A DNA stretch of 21,701 nucleotides from Zetaproteobacteria bacterium (lineage in GTDB: Bacteria > Pseudomonadota > Alphaproteobacteria > Micavibrionales > Micavibrionaceae), in assembly GCA_002747015.1 (NCBI GenBank), contig NVXI01000007.1:77733-99433 (forward strand). Direction: 5' to 3'. Numbering within the stretch: the first letter of the stretch is position 1; each line of letters starts with the position of its first letter. Below the pieces are notes generated by a model. The model worked only from the letters and a program-made list of their open reading frames with translations, made no database searches and was not told where the DNA came from. Below are positions 1-8,802 of the stretch, piece by piece. Position numbers and translations under genes: made by a program.

Positions 1-2
1 TA

Positions 3-782
3 TATTTAAAGCGTCAAGAAAACCATATCGCCGTCTTTCAAGAAGGGCTATGGCTGAAACAAGACATTTTAATAGAGGCAGAAACCCAACCGCCGCCTTT
101 CGAGAACGAAATAAATACTCCGAGTAACACCAGCGATAACAAAGCAATACCCATACAAAAACCAGAGTTAATCAGCGGCTATGTCATTTTGCACGCCCAA
201 AAAATAAAACAGCCAGAATGGATATTAAAGAATATCACCGTTTTATACTTCACAGATAATGATATATTCCTTCAGCGCATCGATGCGAGAACCGCACAAT
301 TAAAAGAAAATCTTTGGCATTTGCGCGATGTCACAATACATAAAGAGCACAGCGCACCCGCAAAAGAAAAAACATACAACCTCCCAACAACATTAACACG
401 TCAAGATATAGAAGAGAGCTTCGCCTCCCCTCAAAGCATGTCCTTTTGGAAACTACCTGCCTATATAAAAACGCTAGAGCAAACTGGTTTCGATGCAACC
501 GGATTAAAAGTATATTATCACAACTTATTATCACAACCCCTAATGTTTAGCGCAATGATACTCTTGGCTGCCGCGGTCTCAATGCGCCCTCCCAGATCAA
601 GAGGCACACTGCCAATGATCGCAACAGGTATATTCATTGGATTTATTGTTTTCTTTTTATCCAGCTTTCTACAAGCTTTGGGTGCCTCTCAACAAATCCC
701 TGTTATCCTTGCCGCATGGTCACCCGCACTTATCTCATTCTTATTAGGGCTATCCGTCATGATGAATCTTGAAGATGGCTAA
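3..782 (+). CDS. lptG: LPS export ABC transporter permease LptG, 3' part (5' end outside the window)
   Basis: The reading frame is open from the first bases of the window, so this is the last 259 codons of a longer gene; the TTG at 189 is internal, not a start. LptG with LptF forms the inner-membrane permease of the LptB2FG transporter, which extracts lipopolysaccharide and passes it to the LptC/LptA bridge. The visible part starts in the periplasmic jellyroll domain (an EGLWLKQ segment typical of LptF/LptG). It continues through a FWKLPAYI segment and ends in three hydrophobic helices: the LMFSAMILLAAAVSM region, the ATGIFIGFIVFFLSSF region and the IPVILAAWSPALISF region. The C-terminus MMNLEDG is typical of alphaproteobacterial LptG. 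Assignment as LptG rather than LptF rests on this C-terminal pattern. Downstream on the same strand is an mlaA-type gene, so outer-membrane lipid functions are grouped. Confidence 0.88.
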   Translation, partial: YLKRQENHIAVFQEGLWLKQDILIEAETQPPPFENEINTPSNTSDNKAIPIQKPELISGYVILHAQKIKQPEWILKNITVLYFTDNDIFLQRIDARTAQLKENLWHLRDVTIHKEHSAPAKEKTYNLPTTLTRQDIEESFASPQSMSFWKLPAYIKTLEQTGFDATGLKVYYHNLLSQPLMFSAMILLAAAVSMRPPRSRGTLPMIATGIFIGFIVFFLSSFLQALGASQQIPVILAAWSPALISFLLGLSVMMNLEDG

Positions 783-828
783 GTCAGAAAACATGAACAA
801 CTTTTTTAATTTTTATAGAATTAACCAA

Positions 829-856
829 TTGATAATCAACACATGCTATTTAGAAT
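829..856 (+). promoter_or_regulatory. Candidate sigma70-type promoter for the mlaA-like gene
   Basis: A TTGATA box (829-834) and a TAGAAT box (851-856) are separated by 16 bases; each matches the sigma70 consensus at five of six positions. A transcript starting near 863 would have a leader of about 60 bases before the mlaA start. This is a pattern match by eye in an AT-rich gap (783-922), so chance occurrence is possible. Confidence 0.4.
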
Positions 857-922
857 ATAAGGACTTTTCTGCGTAGCACTTTTCGCTTATACAATACAAA
901 TGATATAAAACAGGATTTAGCA

Positions 923-1729
923 ATGAGCCTTCTTACAAATACAATCAATGAAAAGACAAAATCGGCCTCTTTTTATACGCGCCTCGCTTTAATTGCATTA
1001 TCCGGCCTTACTGTTTCATCCTGCGCCAGTATGAAGGGCAATGAAATACATGAGGCAGGTATTACGATCTACGATCCTATGGAAGAACAAAACAGACAGA
1101 TTATGGCCTTTAACATGGCTGTAGACAAAACCATTATTAACCCTGTTATCGAAGGCTATCGAGCCATTACCCCTCGCCCAGCGCGCAGCGGTATTCGCAA
1201 TTTCTTACGAAATATACGTAGCCCAATTACCCTTGCAAACCAACTATTGCAAGGTGACTTAGGAGGTGCGCGTGATGCCCTTTTACGAGTCGTAATTAAC
1301 ACCTCCGTTGGCGTTGGTGGCATATTCGATGTCGCAGGCTATGAAGGTATAGAATACGAGCCGGAAGACTTCGGACAAACGCTGGCAATATGGGGCGTTG
1401 AACATGGCCCTTATATGGTTATTCCCTTTATCGGCCCGTCATCCCTACGTGATTATAGTGGCTATTTTGCTGACACCATCGCAGACCCTTTACGTTGGTA
1501 TCTTTTCAGTCAAGATCAAGAGCTGCTTTATTCAGGAAAGTATGTTGTCGAGTACCTAGATATCAGAGATTCTTTAAAAGATACTCTGGATGATTTAGAA
1601 AGAAATTCTTTTGATTACTACGCCGCAATTCGCAGTACGTATTACCAACATCGTAAAGCTGTTGTAAACGACAATGAAGGCATCACGATCAATGATATTC
1701 CGGCAATTCCATATTATGAAGACGAATAA
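923..1729 (+). CDS. mlaA: MlaA/VacJ-family phospholipid-asymmetry lipoprotein
   Basis: MlaA proteins sit in the outer membrane and remove mislocalised phospholipids from the outer leaflet, handing them to periplasmic MlaC for return to the inner membrane. The 268-residue product has a hydrophobic signal sequence ending in a lipobox (V-S-S-C, acyl-acceptor Cys34). It then shows the family pattern: a DPMEEQNRQIMAFNMAVD segment, YRAITP, an IRNFLRNIRSPITLANQLLQG segment and an NTSVGVGGIFDVA segment, followed by DFGQTLAIWG and a PFIGPSSLRD segment. The length is close to the family norm. An AGGA ribosome-binding site lies 8 bases before the ATG. It follows the lptG end by 140 bases, probably under its own promoter, and is followed by an mlaC homologue, the usual alphaproteobacterial pairing. 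Confidence 0.93.
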   Translation: MSLLTNTINEKTKSASFYTRLALIALSGLTVSSCASMKGNEIHEAGITIYDPMEEQNRQIMAFNMAVDKTIINPVIEGYRAITPRPARSGIRNFLRNIRSPITLANQLLQGDLGGARDALLRVVINTSVGVGGIFDVAGYEGIEYEPEDFGQTLAIWGVEHGPYMVIPFIGPSSLRDYSGYFADTIADPLRWYLFSQDQELLYSGKYVVEYLDIRDSLKDTLDDLERNSFDYYAAIRSTYYQHRKAVVNDNEGITINDIPAIPYYEDE

Positions 1730-1753
1730 AATAGTGATTTTAGAACCTTATAT

Positions 1754-1782
1754 TTGAATGATTAAAAAACACCCTCTATACT
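1754..1782 (+). promoter_or_regulatory. Candidate sigma70-type promoter for the mlaC-like gene
   Basis: TTGAAT (1754-1759) and TATACT (1777-1782) are separated by 17 bases, with 4/6 and 5/6 matches to the sigma70 consensus. Initiation near 1789 would leave only about 14 bases before the ATG at 1803 but about 38 before the GTG at 1827, which favours the later start. Read-through from mlaA is also possible, since the gap between the genes is short. Confidence 0.4.
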
Positions 1783-1826
1783 AATGAGATAAGATGTAGG
1801 GCATGAAATTTCTAGAGGAGAGACTT

Positions 1827-2492
1827 GTGTTGAGTTATAAATTTATTCTACCTTTCGGTATCTTGATGGCACTATCGACATCAACATCTGCCTTCGCATT
1901 CCAAAGCTCTCCTACAAGCCAAATTATCAATAAACCTGCACATATAATTTATGTTGGAAATGAAACCTTAGAAGAAGGGGCCATAACATTTGTCTCTAAA
2001 TTGGCAAAAAATGGAATTGGTATTCTTGAAAACACTGATGTGTCCAAAGAAAGCCGCGACAAAGAGTTCCGTAAGTTGCTTCATGATAATTTCGACATGA
2101 AAACAATCGCCAGATTTTCATTAGGCCGCTACTGGAAAGTCAGCTCAAAGACAGAACGAAAAGAATATCTCGCACTTTTTGAGAACAGGATCATAGAGGT
2201 CTATTCAAGACGCTTTAGAGAATATAACGGCCAAGTCATCATGGTAAGCACTGCACGCCCTACTGGCAGAACGGACGCACTTGTTTCTTCATCCATCATC
2301 CCTGAAACAGGCCCTAAGGTCAATGTTGACTGGCGCGTCCGTAAAAAGAAAAATGGCCAGTTCAAAGTCATTGATATCATTGTTGAAGGGGTCAGTATGT
2401 CCTTGACCCAACGATCAGATTTTGCCTCTGTGATACAACGTGGCGGCGGCAAGGTAGAAGTTCTATTGGCGCATTTACGGCCTAAAACCTGA
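1827..2492 (+). CDS. mlaC: MlaC/Ttg2D-family periplasmic phospholipid-binding protein
   Basis: MlaC shuttles phospholipids between the outer-membrane MlaA complex and the inner-membrane MlaFEDB transporter. The family core is visible: an LLHDNFDMKTIARFSLGRYW segment, a YLALFENRIIEVYSRRF segment, a VNVDWRVRKKKNGQFKVIDI segment, and the C-terminal EGVSMSLTQRSDFASVI region. The frame is open from an ATG at 1803, but a GAGGAG Shine-Dalgarno at 1815-1820 points to the GTG at 1827 (6-base spacing) or the TTG at 1830 (9-base spacing). Those starts give a compact signal peptide ending STSAFA, with cleavage before FQSS. From 1803 the product would be 229 residues; from 1827 it is 221. It lies 97 bases after mlaA. 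Its 3' end converges on the DotA/TraY array. Confidence 0.9.
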   Translation: MLSYKFILPFGILMALSTSTSAFAFQSSPTSQIINKPAHIIYVGNETLEEGAITFVSKLAKNGIGILENTDVSKESRDKEFRKLLHDNFDMKTIARFSLGRYWKVSSKTERKEYLALFENRIIEVYSRRFREYNGQVIMVSTARPTGRTDALVSSSIIPETGPKVNVDWRVRKKKNGQFKVIDIIVEGVSMSLTQRSDFASVIQRGGGKVEVLLAHLRPKT

Positions 2493-2513
2493 CATTATAT
2501 TCCCAAGATACTA

Positions 2514-2594
2514 TCAACCATCAAGAGGGTTACTGCCCATTAAGGTCTGCGTATTCGCCATATTTGACTCTGTCTCCGATGTAGCAGTACCCTT
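2514..2594 (-). other. Possible remnant or alternative C-terminal tail behind the S74 cassette
   Basis: On the - strand, immediately after the TAA stop of the third DotA/TraY gene, an out-of-phase frame reads KGTAT followed by 21 codons (SETESN... to ...NPLDG) and a TGA at 2514-2516. The KGTAT codons duplicate residues 977-981 of the preceding gene exactly. The following codons resemble its residues 982-995 weakly (shared E, A and T at matching positions). It has no start of its own, so it is either the displaced ancestral C-terminus or a tail reached only after recombination. Confidence 0.45.
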
Positions 2595-2604
2595 TACACG
2601 CGCA
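2580..2604. repeat. Direct repeat copy A (25 bp, after the S74 cassette)
   Basis: The first 15 bases (2580-2594) match 2849-2863 exactly; extended to 25 bases there are two mismatches. The partner lies 269 bp away on the other side of the S74-coding cassette. The last ten bases overlap the end of the S74 reading frame, so part of the extension could be coincidence. Confidence 0.75.
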
Positions 2605-2806
2605 CCATCCGTAAACCTAGTTTATCGTAATTAACTGCCAGATATCCGTTAGAATGGCGCGTTACTGCATCAGGTCGGCTCTCCATAACTTCTTGAGCCA
2701 TAACACCCCTGAAACGACCAGAGCCGTCAAGGTAATCAAATTCATAAATATTATGACCTAACTCTTCACCGATAAGAATTATATTTTCTTTCAATCTAAC
2801 ATCAGA
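2594..2806 (-). repeat. S74-domain cassette, copy 1 (near-identical to 8803-9015)
   Basis: Seventy codons plus the stop encode SDVRLKENI... to ...LGLRMVRV. A hand alignment with the second copy shows about 10 differences in 210 coding bases (4 amino-acid changes). Similarity starts at the serine codon (2804-2806) and ends at the stop codon. Flanking DNA on both sides is unrelated between the copies, so this behaves as a discrete domain cassette. Confidence 0.85.
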
Positions 2807-5791
2807 TAAAATAAGCTCAGTTTCCGCAACAGATCTTTCTGACTGTGCTGTAGCAGTACCCTTCATACGCGCAATGGACGTTGTAATCTGCGCGTTGGTC
2901 ATCTGGGTCGCTCTATACATTTTACCCGACAGCTCACCCGCAGGATCACCTGCCGTCTCATGGAACGTACTAACCGTAACCCCCATCCAACGCATAATAT
3001 TGTTTGGAATTTGATCAATCAACTTAAAGGACGACAAACCAATCATATACACAATAATAACGTATATAACCGTATAAAACATCTCATCCACCGGAGAGCG
3101 CCAATAATCCAGACTATCTCCCGTACTCAAAATGGTCGTATCAAATATCTCTTTTTTCATATCAAACCCAGTAGCAGACAACGTCAAAACATGAAAAACC
3201 TCATGCAGCATCGCCACCAACGCAGAAAATATCGAAATACTGGCCAACAGACCTACAACAATCAGAGTTGGTCGTAAGAAGATTTCAAAAATCAGAAAAT
3301 ACCCGTTCGTTGCCCATGGGCCAGGAAGTCCCTCTCCATCAATTTTTATATGCGCAACCGCCCATAGGGGCATTGCGACAACGGCCTCAAAAATACTTTT
3401 AATCCAACCAGCAAAGGCAAAGAAGAAATAGATAAACGGCATAAACGGTAAAACATAATACAGCATAAAGCCAATAGACAAGGTCAATAAACTCATTGAA
3501 ACAAGAAATTCACCAGCTGTACTTGCTATAGGCCCAAAGAAGTCATCCGTTAGCATTCCAGCAGCACCCTGCCCAACGACACCAATAAATAAATTTCTAA
3601 TAGAAGCATCCACCAGACTTTTCCCCGCAGAACTAAGCATTGCCAAAGGGTGTGTACCTTGATTATCCATGATATTTAACAAGCCGTCCGTACCAAAAAC
3701 TGTATTAATAAAATCAATAATAACGTTCTTAGACGAACGTGTATGAACAGTCTCATGCACCTTGGATGTACGCCAAAAATTATAGTCACTATATAAGGCT
3801 GCGGCAATATACTGATCCCCTGGGCGTGGTAGAGAAACCAGTTGACCATTTTGAAGACGCGGATTAAATCGATCTCCATACGACACATTCGAATCATTCA
3901 GCTTATGCGCTTCAGAAATAATTTCCATCACCATCGGATATCTGAAGGGCCTTGGCACATTCTTAATCGCGGATACAACCAAGCCATTCAACTCGGCAAT
4001 TTTATTATACCATAACGCGGCACCAGCCCATCCTCTTTCCCGCACACGCACAGGCATTAACAAATTACCAGAATATGCCGCCGTATCATACGCAGTACGA
4101 ATATCATCAAATATAGGAGTACCAGAAGCAGTTACCGATCCCCAATCATAAAATTGGCCATTAAGGAATAGAGAACTCGACGAATTAAAGAACTCTATAT
4201 TGGCTCTCGCGCCTGCGGCCGTTATCCATTGTGTATCGGACGTAATATCAAATTGTCCCCACGACGTAGCATAAGGGTTATCCACACATCCCGGATTATG
4301 CCCATACGGCAAAATAGCCTGTGCCATACATAAAACCGTGTTATCGGCCATATCATTAAGAGTGAAATACTCTAATACTTCCAGAAAATACTCATCTTGA
4401 ATACCCCCGAAATTAATCACAAATTCATCCACTGAAGTAATATCAAAATGCAACTCACCACATGTTGGCTGAACATGCCCCCATTCCTCTGAATATGACC
4501 CTGTTTTGTTATTTGGTGCGAGACTACCATCAGCAGGTGCCCCAGGATAACCCGAAGGATTAGGAAGAAAACCCGGAGGATTACGATGACCAACACGCAA
4601 AACAACAGTTTTATAACGCGAGAAAACAACAGCCTCATCAAAACTAGAAACTACGTCCAACGGCAAATAATCATTCGTCGTACCGCCCATATTTGCCGCA
4701 CCGCCACCTTCTGTCGTACCATCATGAAGCAAAACAGATGTCGTATCATCACTATGCGGTCGAACAAAGTAAGGATAAACATCAAGTCCATTTACAATTT
4801 TCTCAGCAACAATACACAGGCGCACAACATGCATAAATTGGGTCAACCCTCCAATTTCTGGTAAAGTTGGCTCCGCCAGCAAACTTTGAGATTGTCCCAA
4901 AAATTGGCTTGTCGTGCCAATAGCAGTATCGTTAAACTGCAACCATACATTCGTTGCCATATTTGATCCGAATTTCGCAACAGAAAAAACTATAAGCTGC
5001 GCCACATTAATACCTGCATTATTATTTGCCGTACTCACAGGTGCGAGAAGAGCAAAAAACACAATCAATCTTGGTATAAACCACGCACGATTCAGACGCT
5101 GTCCAAAGGGAATCCCCGTCGTAACCGTCTCCCCAACAATCGTAATCACGAAGTAAATAAGAATAACCCCGGAAATCATGGCAATGCCCATTGTGTAGAA
5201 ATGCAACATTGAATGCAACGCAAGATGCATCGGCAAAGGATAGCTTGTTGGTGAGGGAATGATATTACCCTGTATATCCAAACATGCTGTGCCTAAATCA
5301 GAAATACAGGAATTATAAAAGCCAGTTGCAATACCCGTCCCCGAACCTACTTTCATACCAAAGACATTATCCAGAACAATAAAGGCCATGTCTTGCGATG
5401 ATGTATGCCCAGCCGGTGTCGTCAAAAATATACTAGACCATGGCCCTGCAAATACAGGACTTGCAAGAAGGGACGTACACAATAAAACAATTTGTACTGC
5501 AATCAATGCCAGACCAATCAAGATCGTAAAATATATTACTATTTTATCTAAATGCTTACGTTCAAATGTAAGGTTGTTCCCCGCTTCTGCAATAACATGA
5601 CGCAGACCAAAACGACCAAAATTATCCTGTCTTAAATACACATGGCCAGCAGGTAATAATCCTACATTGTAATAAATAACTGCGATCAAGCTCGCCAGGA
5701 AAGCAAAGCCAGAGCCAAGCAAACTACTTACCCTGGGCACAATCCCTGGTAATATAGTGTATTTCGTAAAATCATTCTTGCTTATAGCCAT
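2594..5791 (-). CDS. DotA/TraY-family membrane protein with C-terminal Peptidase_S74 domain (third gene of the array)
   Basis: A 1065-residue protein built like DotA/TraY, the large polytopic inner-membrane component of type IVB secretion and IncI-type conjugation. Residues 1-115 hold hydrophobic segments ending in SPVFA. A second membrane region lies at about 195-245. A large, probably extracytoplasmic central domain follows, with the shared GWAGAALWYNKIAELNG segment. The C-terminal membrane block spans about 762-925, including EAVVAMPLWAVAH near 802 and QIPNNIMRWMG near 927-936. Residues 996-1065 form an S74 intramolecular-chaperone domain with Ser996 and Lys1001 spaced as in the known Ser/Lys autocleavage dyad. 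The DotA/TraY call rests on remembered motifs, not a search. It starts 23 bases after the middle paralogue stops, so it is probably cotranscribed, though the Shine-Dalgarno is weak. A possible alternative tail lies behind its stop. Confidence 0.82.
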   Translation of the reverse strand: MAISKNDFTKYTILPGIVPRVSSLLGSGFAFLASLIAVIYYNVGLLPAGHVYLRQDNFGRFGLRHVIAEAGNNLTFERKHLDKIVIYFTILIGLALIAVQIVLLCTSLLASPVFAGPWSSIFLTTPAGHTSSQDMAFIVLDNVFGMKVGSGTGIATGFYNSCISDLGTACLDIQGNIIPSPTSYPLPMHLALHSMLHFYTMGIAMISGVILIYFVITIVGETVTTGIPFGQRLNRAWFIPRLIVFFALLAPVSTANNNAGINVAQLIVFSVAKFGSNMATNVWLQFNDTAIGTTSQFLGQSQSLLAEPTLPEIGGLTQFMHVVRLCIVAEKIVNGLDVYPYFVRPHSDDTTSVLLHDGTTEGGGAANMGGTTNDYLPLDVVSSFDEAVVFSRYKTVVLRVGHRNPPGFLPNPSGYPGAPADGSLAPNNKTGSYSEEWGHVQPTCGELHFDITSVDEFVINFGGIQDEYFLEVLEYFTLNDMADNTVLCMAQAILPYGHNPGCVDNPYATSWGQFDITSDTQWITAAGARANIEFFNSSSSLFLNGQFYDWGSVTASGTPIFDDIRTAYDTAAYSGNLLMPVRVRERGWAGAALWYNKIAELNGLVVSAIKNVPRPFRYPMVMEIISEAHKLNDSNVSYGDRFNPRLQNGQLVSLPRPGDQYIAAALYSDYNFWRTSKVHETVHTRSSKNVIIDFINTVFGTDGLLNIMDNQGTHPLAMLSSAGKSLVDASIRNLFIGVVGQGAAGMLTDDFFGPIASTAGEFLVSMSLLTLSIGFMLYYVLPFMPFIYFFFAFAGWIKSIFEAVVAMPLWAVAHIKIDGEGLPGPWATNGYFLIFEIFLRPTLIVVGLLASISIFSALVAMLHEVFHVLTLSATGFDMKKEIFDTTILSTGDSLDYWRSPVDEMFYTVIYVIIVYMIGLSSFKLIDQIPNNIMRWMGVTVSTFHETAGDPAGELSGKMYRATQMTNAQITTSIARMKGTATAQSERSVAETELILSDVRLKENIILIGEELGHNIYEFDYLDGSGRFRGVMAQEVMESRPDAVTRHSNGYLAVNYDKLGLRMVRV
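2849..2873. repeat. Direct repeat copy B (25 bp, upstream of the S74 cassette in the coding direction)
   Basis: This partner of 2580-2604 encodes the ARMKGTAT part of the third DotA/TraY gene. Together the two copies bracket the S74 cassette and the 14 codons before it. Recombination between them would delete 269 bp. Confidence 0.75.
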
Positions 5792-5814
5792 ATACTCATA
5801 TCTTAATAAAAAAG

Positions 5815-8718
5815 TTAGCCAACGCCCTTAACAACAGCATGCAAACCACCGCCAATTTTTGATAGAGCTTGTTGTGATCCCACAGTTGTCTTGGACACCA
5901 ATCCCTGCGCAGGATCTTCACGTTGATCCCCAAATGTCGCAACACTTTGCCCCATCCACCTTAAAATATTATTTGGTATCGTATCAATCAACTTAAACGA
6001 CGACATCGCAATCAAATATACAATAATCGCGTAAATAACAGTAAAGAAAAACTCATCAATCCTTGACCTTACATATTGTGACGTCGATGTCGCAGCTGTT
6101 GACGCAAGCTCCGTGTTCATATCATACCCACCAACATTCTCTGTTACAATTGAGAATACACTATTCAAAACATCAACCAATGCCGAGAAAATAGAAATAC
6201 TCGCCAATAGTCCAAAAACAGTAAGGATTGGCCTCAAGAAAACCTCGAATATCAAAAAATAACCATTGATAGCAGCATTACCCGGCATACCATGACCGTC
6301 AATCCTTATATGCGCCAATGCCCATAGCGGCGCACCGACCATTGCCTCAAAAATACCTTTCAACCATCCACCAACCGCAAAGAAGAAATAGATAAACGGT
6401 AAAAACGGCACAACATAGAACAAAACAAAACCAACAGTTAGTCCCATCATCGCCACAGAGATAAAGAAGTTTGCAGAAACTTTACCAACTGCGCCACCGA
6501 TTTCCGCAGCGCCTAATGTCGCACCCAACGCCGCATAACCTAAAGAACGCACCGCACTTTCAACCAATGCACGACCAACACCAACAAGCATCGCCAAGGG
6601 ATGTGTTCCCACATTATTCCGTAGATCATACAATCCATTTACACCCAGCAAAGCCGAAATAGCATCCAAAAATGCATTACCCGTTAAATCTTCTTGCGTC
6701 AAACCACCCGAAGACCATTCAAATTCCGCGGTATACAAGGCTGTGGCCTCTTCCATCTTCTTATTACCACCCAACAATGTTGCAAGACTGTTAATACCTG
6801 CAGCATCTGGCTTACGCTGCGTTGCTGCATCAATATCCTTATTATATTTAGATTTCTCCTCAACAACTTTTTCCATAATGGCTGGATATTTCGATACAAT
6901 AGGAATCGCATACGTCGCACCAATCACCATCCCATTCATTTCAGCAACCCGGTTATACCAAATACCTGCACCAGCCCAACCTCGACTATGTAAGGTATTT
7001 AAATTCGGATCCACCGTTGTTAACCTGTCCGAGATGCTCTGATCACTAACGGCCAGTGATATCCCAATCTCTATGTGATTCTTAACATTTGCCTTTACAT
7101 TATTAACATATATAGAATCTACGGGTGCTTGATTGTTTGCAACTAAAGAGGTCGGGATTGCTGCTCCTGCTGCTCCTTTAACCATACGATGCGCAACTTC
7201 AATATCTCGTCTATTTATCCGTGAGCCCCCAAGCCCTGCTGTCAGCGAAGTAGGAGGCGCCGTCCCTGGCCCACCAGCAACATCTATAAAATCAGTATCG
7301 TGCCATATATGCCACCATAACTGATAATAAGTATACTGCATCCAGTCCGCGCCAGGCTCGGCGTCACCACCAAACAGAGGAGGATCCCTCGCATCTTCCA
7401 TCGTCAATGTAATTTCACCACAAATAGGAGAAACAAAAGAATGACTATCCTTATATTTCCCTTCGTTTCTTATACCAAACCGAATAATAACCGAACTAGC
7501 CGCATCATCCAGATCACTAAGCATCGAATCATAATCCTGACTGGTGTCCAATAACAAGAAATTAGGAGACGCTGAATGCTGAAACACTGCATATGCCTCA
7601 ACAGTTTGCGCGGGAATTACAGCAGGAAGTGAGGCAGTCCAAGCAGCGGTTTCCGTCTCGAAACGATCCCTTTCATAATAATCATTAATATACTTACAAA
7701 CCTTCGCAACATACAAAAATTGCAACAAAGACGAAACATCAGGCGCATTCGGCGTAGAAATCATAGCACCACCACCACCTAAACTTTGCGTCAACGTTGA
7801 ATCAAATAAACGCCACCCATTCGACGCGAATGCGGATCCAATCTTTGCCGCATATAAAACGACATATTGTGAAGAATTTAATCCCGATCCCAATGGCATC
7901 AACAATCCAAATGCAATCACAATTCTAAGAGGCGCCCATGTCTTATTAAAACGCTTACCAAACGGTGTGCCTGTCTGCGCTGTTTCGGCCAAAATAGTGA
8001 CAATAAAATAACTTGTAATAATAACAGCGATCACAAGAAGGCCAGTACTATAAACACTGAACAAGCTATGCATACCAAGGTGATAAGGAAATGGGAAATA
8101 TGTATATGCCGTCGGCGTTAACGGTCCGAACTGCCCCGCTATTGTCGCCGAAACACCCGTTCCAGCGGTATTCGTTGCCGCAACATTAACGCCGAAATTA
8201 TCCACACAATTAACAGCAGAACCAACACACGATTCGAAAAATCCCATAGTTGCAATACTAGGATGCGGAACACCAAAAACCATATCCAACATCATAAAGG
8301 CCAAGTCGTGGGATCGATAACCAGAGACATTATCAACACTGAAGAAACCAATCCATGTTGTTGGCATAGCCATGGCAGGCTGTAAAAACAACAACATAAT
8401 TAAGGATAGAAATTGAACAAAAAAGATAATCAAGCCCACAATAACCGCGACAAACATAAGGATCTGATCAATATTTTTAAGACTAAATTTTACATTACGC
8501 GCCGCTTCGCACACGACATGTCTAATACCATATAGCCCAATATTACGCTGATTCAAATACGGATGGGAACGCGGCAACAAACCAACCATTTGATAAACAA
8601 CAGCAATAAAAAAAGGAATATAATGAAAGCCGCTCATAAACAAATCACGCATTCTCGGCACGATTTGTGGCATCACACTATAACTAAACAATCCTTTTGG
8701 CAGTAATAAACCAAACAT
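5815..8718 (-). CDS. DotA/TraY-family membrane protein without S74 domain (middle gene of the array)
   Basis: A 967-residue paralogue of its two neighbours. It shares the N-terminal block: VPRMRDLFMSGF, GLLPRSHPYLNQRNIG, RHVVCEAARN, and LKNIDQIL leading into a hydrophobic helix that ends AMA at 115-117. It also shares a central RGWAGAGIWYNRVAEMNG segment and a GTHPLAMLVGVGRALVESA segment. The C-terminal membrane block runs from about 758 to 910, with EAMVGAPLWALAH at 791-803 and TIPNNILRWMG ending near 922. Such proteins are expected in the inner membrane as channel-like components of type IVB secretion or conjugation. It ends after a short Gly/Val-rich tail with no S74 domain and no sign of a broken one. 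A GAGAG ribosome-binding site precedes the ATG. The gaps to the flanking paralogues are 84 and 23 bases, so the three genes look like one operon. Confidence 0.82.
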   Translation of the reverse strand: MFGLLLPKGLFSYSVMPQIVPRMRDLFMSGFHYIPFFIAVVYQMVGLLPRSHPYLNQRNIGLYGIRHVVCEAARNVKFSLKNIDQILMFVAVIVGLIIFFVQFLSLIMLLFLQPAMAMPTTWIGFFSVDNVSGYRSHDLAFMMLDMVFGVPHPSIATMGFFESCVGSAVNCVDNFGVNVAATNTAGTGVSATIAGQFGPLTPTAYTYFPFPYHLGMHSLFSVYSTGLLVIAVIITSYFIVTILAETAQTGTPFGKRFNKTWAPLRIVIAFGLLMPLGSGLNSSQYVVLYAAKIGSAFASNGWRLFDSTLTQSLGGGGAMISTPNAPDVSSLLQFLYVAKVCKYINDYYERDRFETETAAWTASLPAVIPAQTVEAYAVFQHSASPNFLLLDTSQDYDSMLSDLDDAASSVIIRFGIRNEGKYKDSHSFVSPICGEITLTMEDARDPPLFGGDAEPGADWMQYTYYQLWWHIWHDTDFIDVAGGPGTAPPTSLTAGLGGSRINRRDIEVAHRMVKGAAGAAIPTSLVANNQAPVDSIYVNNVKANVKNHIEIGISLAVSDQSISDRLTTVDPNLNTLHSRGWAGAGIWYNRVAEMNGMVIGATYAIPIVSKYPAIMEKVVEEKSKYNKDIDAATQRKPDAAGINSLATLLGGNKKMEEATALYTAEFEWSSGGLTQEDLTGNAFLDAISALLGVNGLYDLRNNVGTHPLAMLVGVGRALVESAVRSLGYAALGATLGAAEIGGAVGKVSANFFISVAMMGLTVGFVLFYVVPFLPFIYFFFAVGGWLKGIFEAMVGAPLWALAHIRIDGHGMPGNAAINGYFLIFEVFLRPILTVFGLLASISIFSALVDVLNSVFSIVTENVGGYDMNTELASTAATSTSQYVRSRIDEFFFTVIYAIIVYLIAMSSFKLIDTIPNNILRWMGQSVATFGDQREDPAQGLVSKTTVGSQQALSKIGGGLHAVVKGVG

Positions 8719-8802
8719 TATTTCTCTCTTTCCAACTCTAGAAAATCTTTATTTTATTCTCACATTCATCTTGGCACACACGAAACACATTCTCGAATGC
8801 CA

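Noticed and set aside
2493..2593. Insertion-sequence scar next to the S74 cassette
   Set aside because: No terminal inverted repeats or transposase fragment; the direct repeat is coding-derived and 15-25 bp long, which fits recombination or duplication better than a target-site duplication.
5815..5900. Decayed S74 domain at the end of the middle paralogue
   Set aside because: The reading frame ends cleanly after a Gly/Val-rich tail, and the 23 bases to the next gene cannot hold a remnant.
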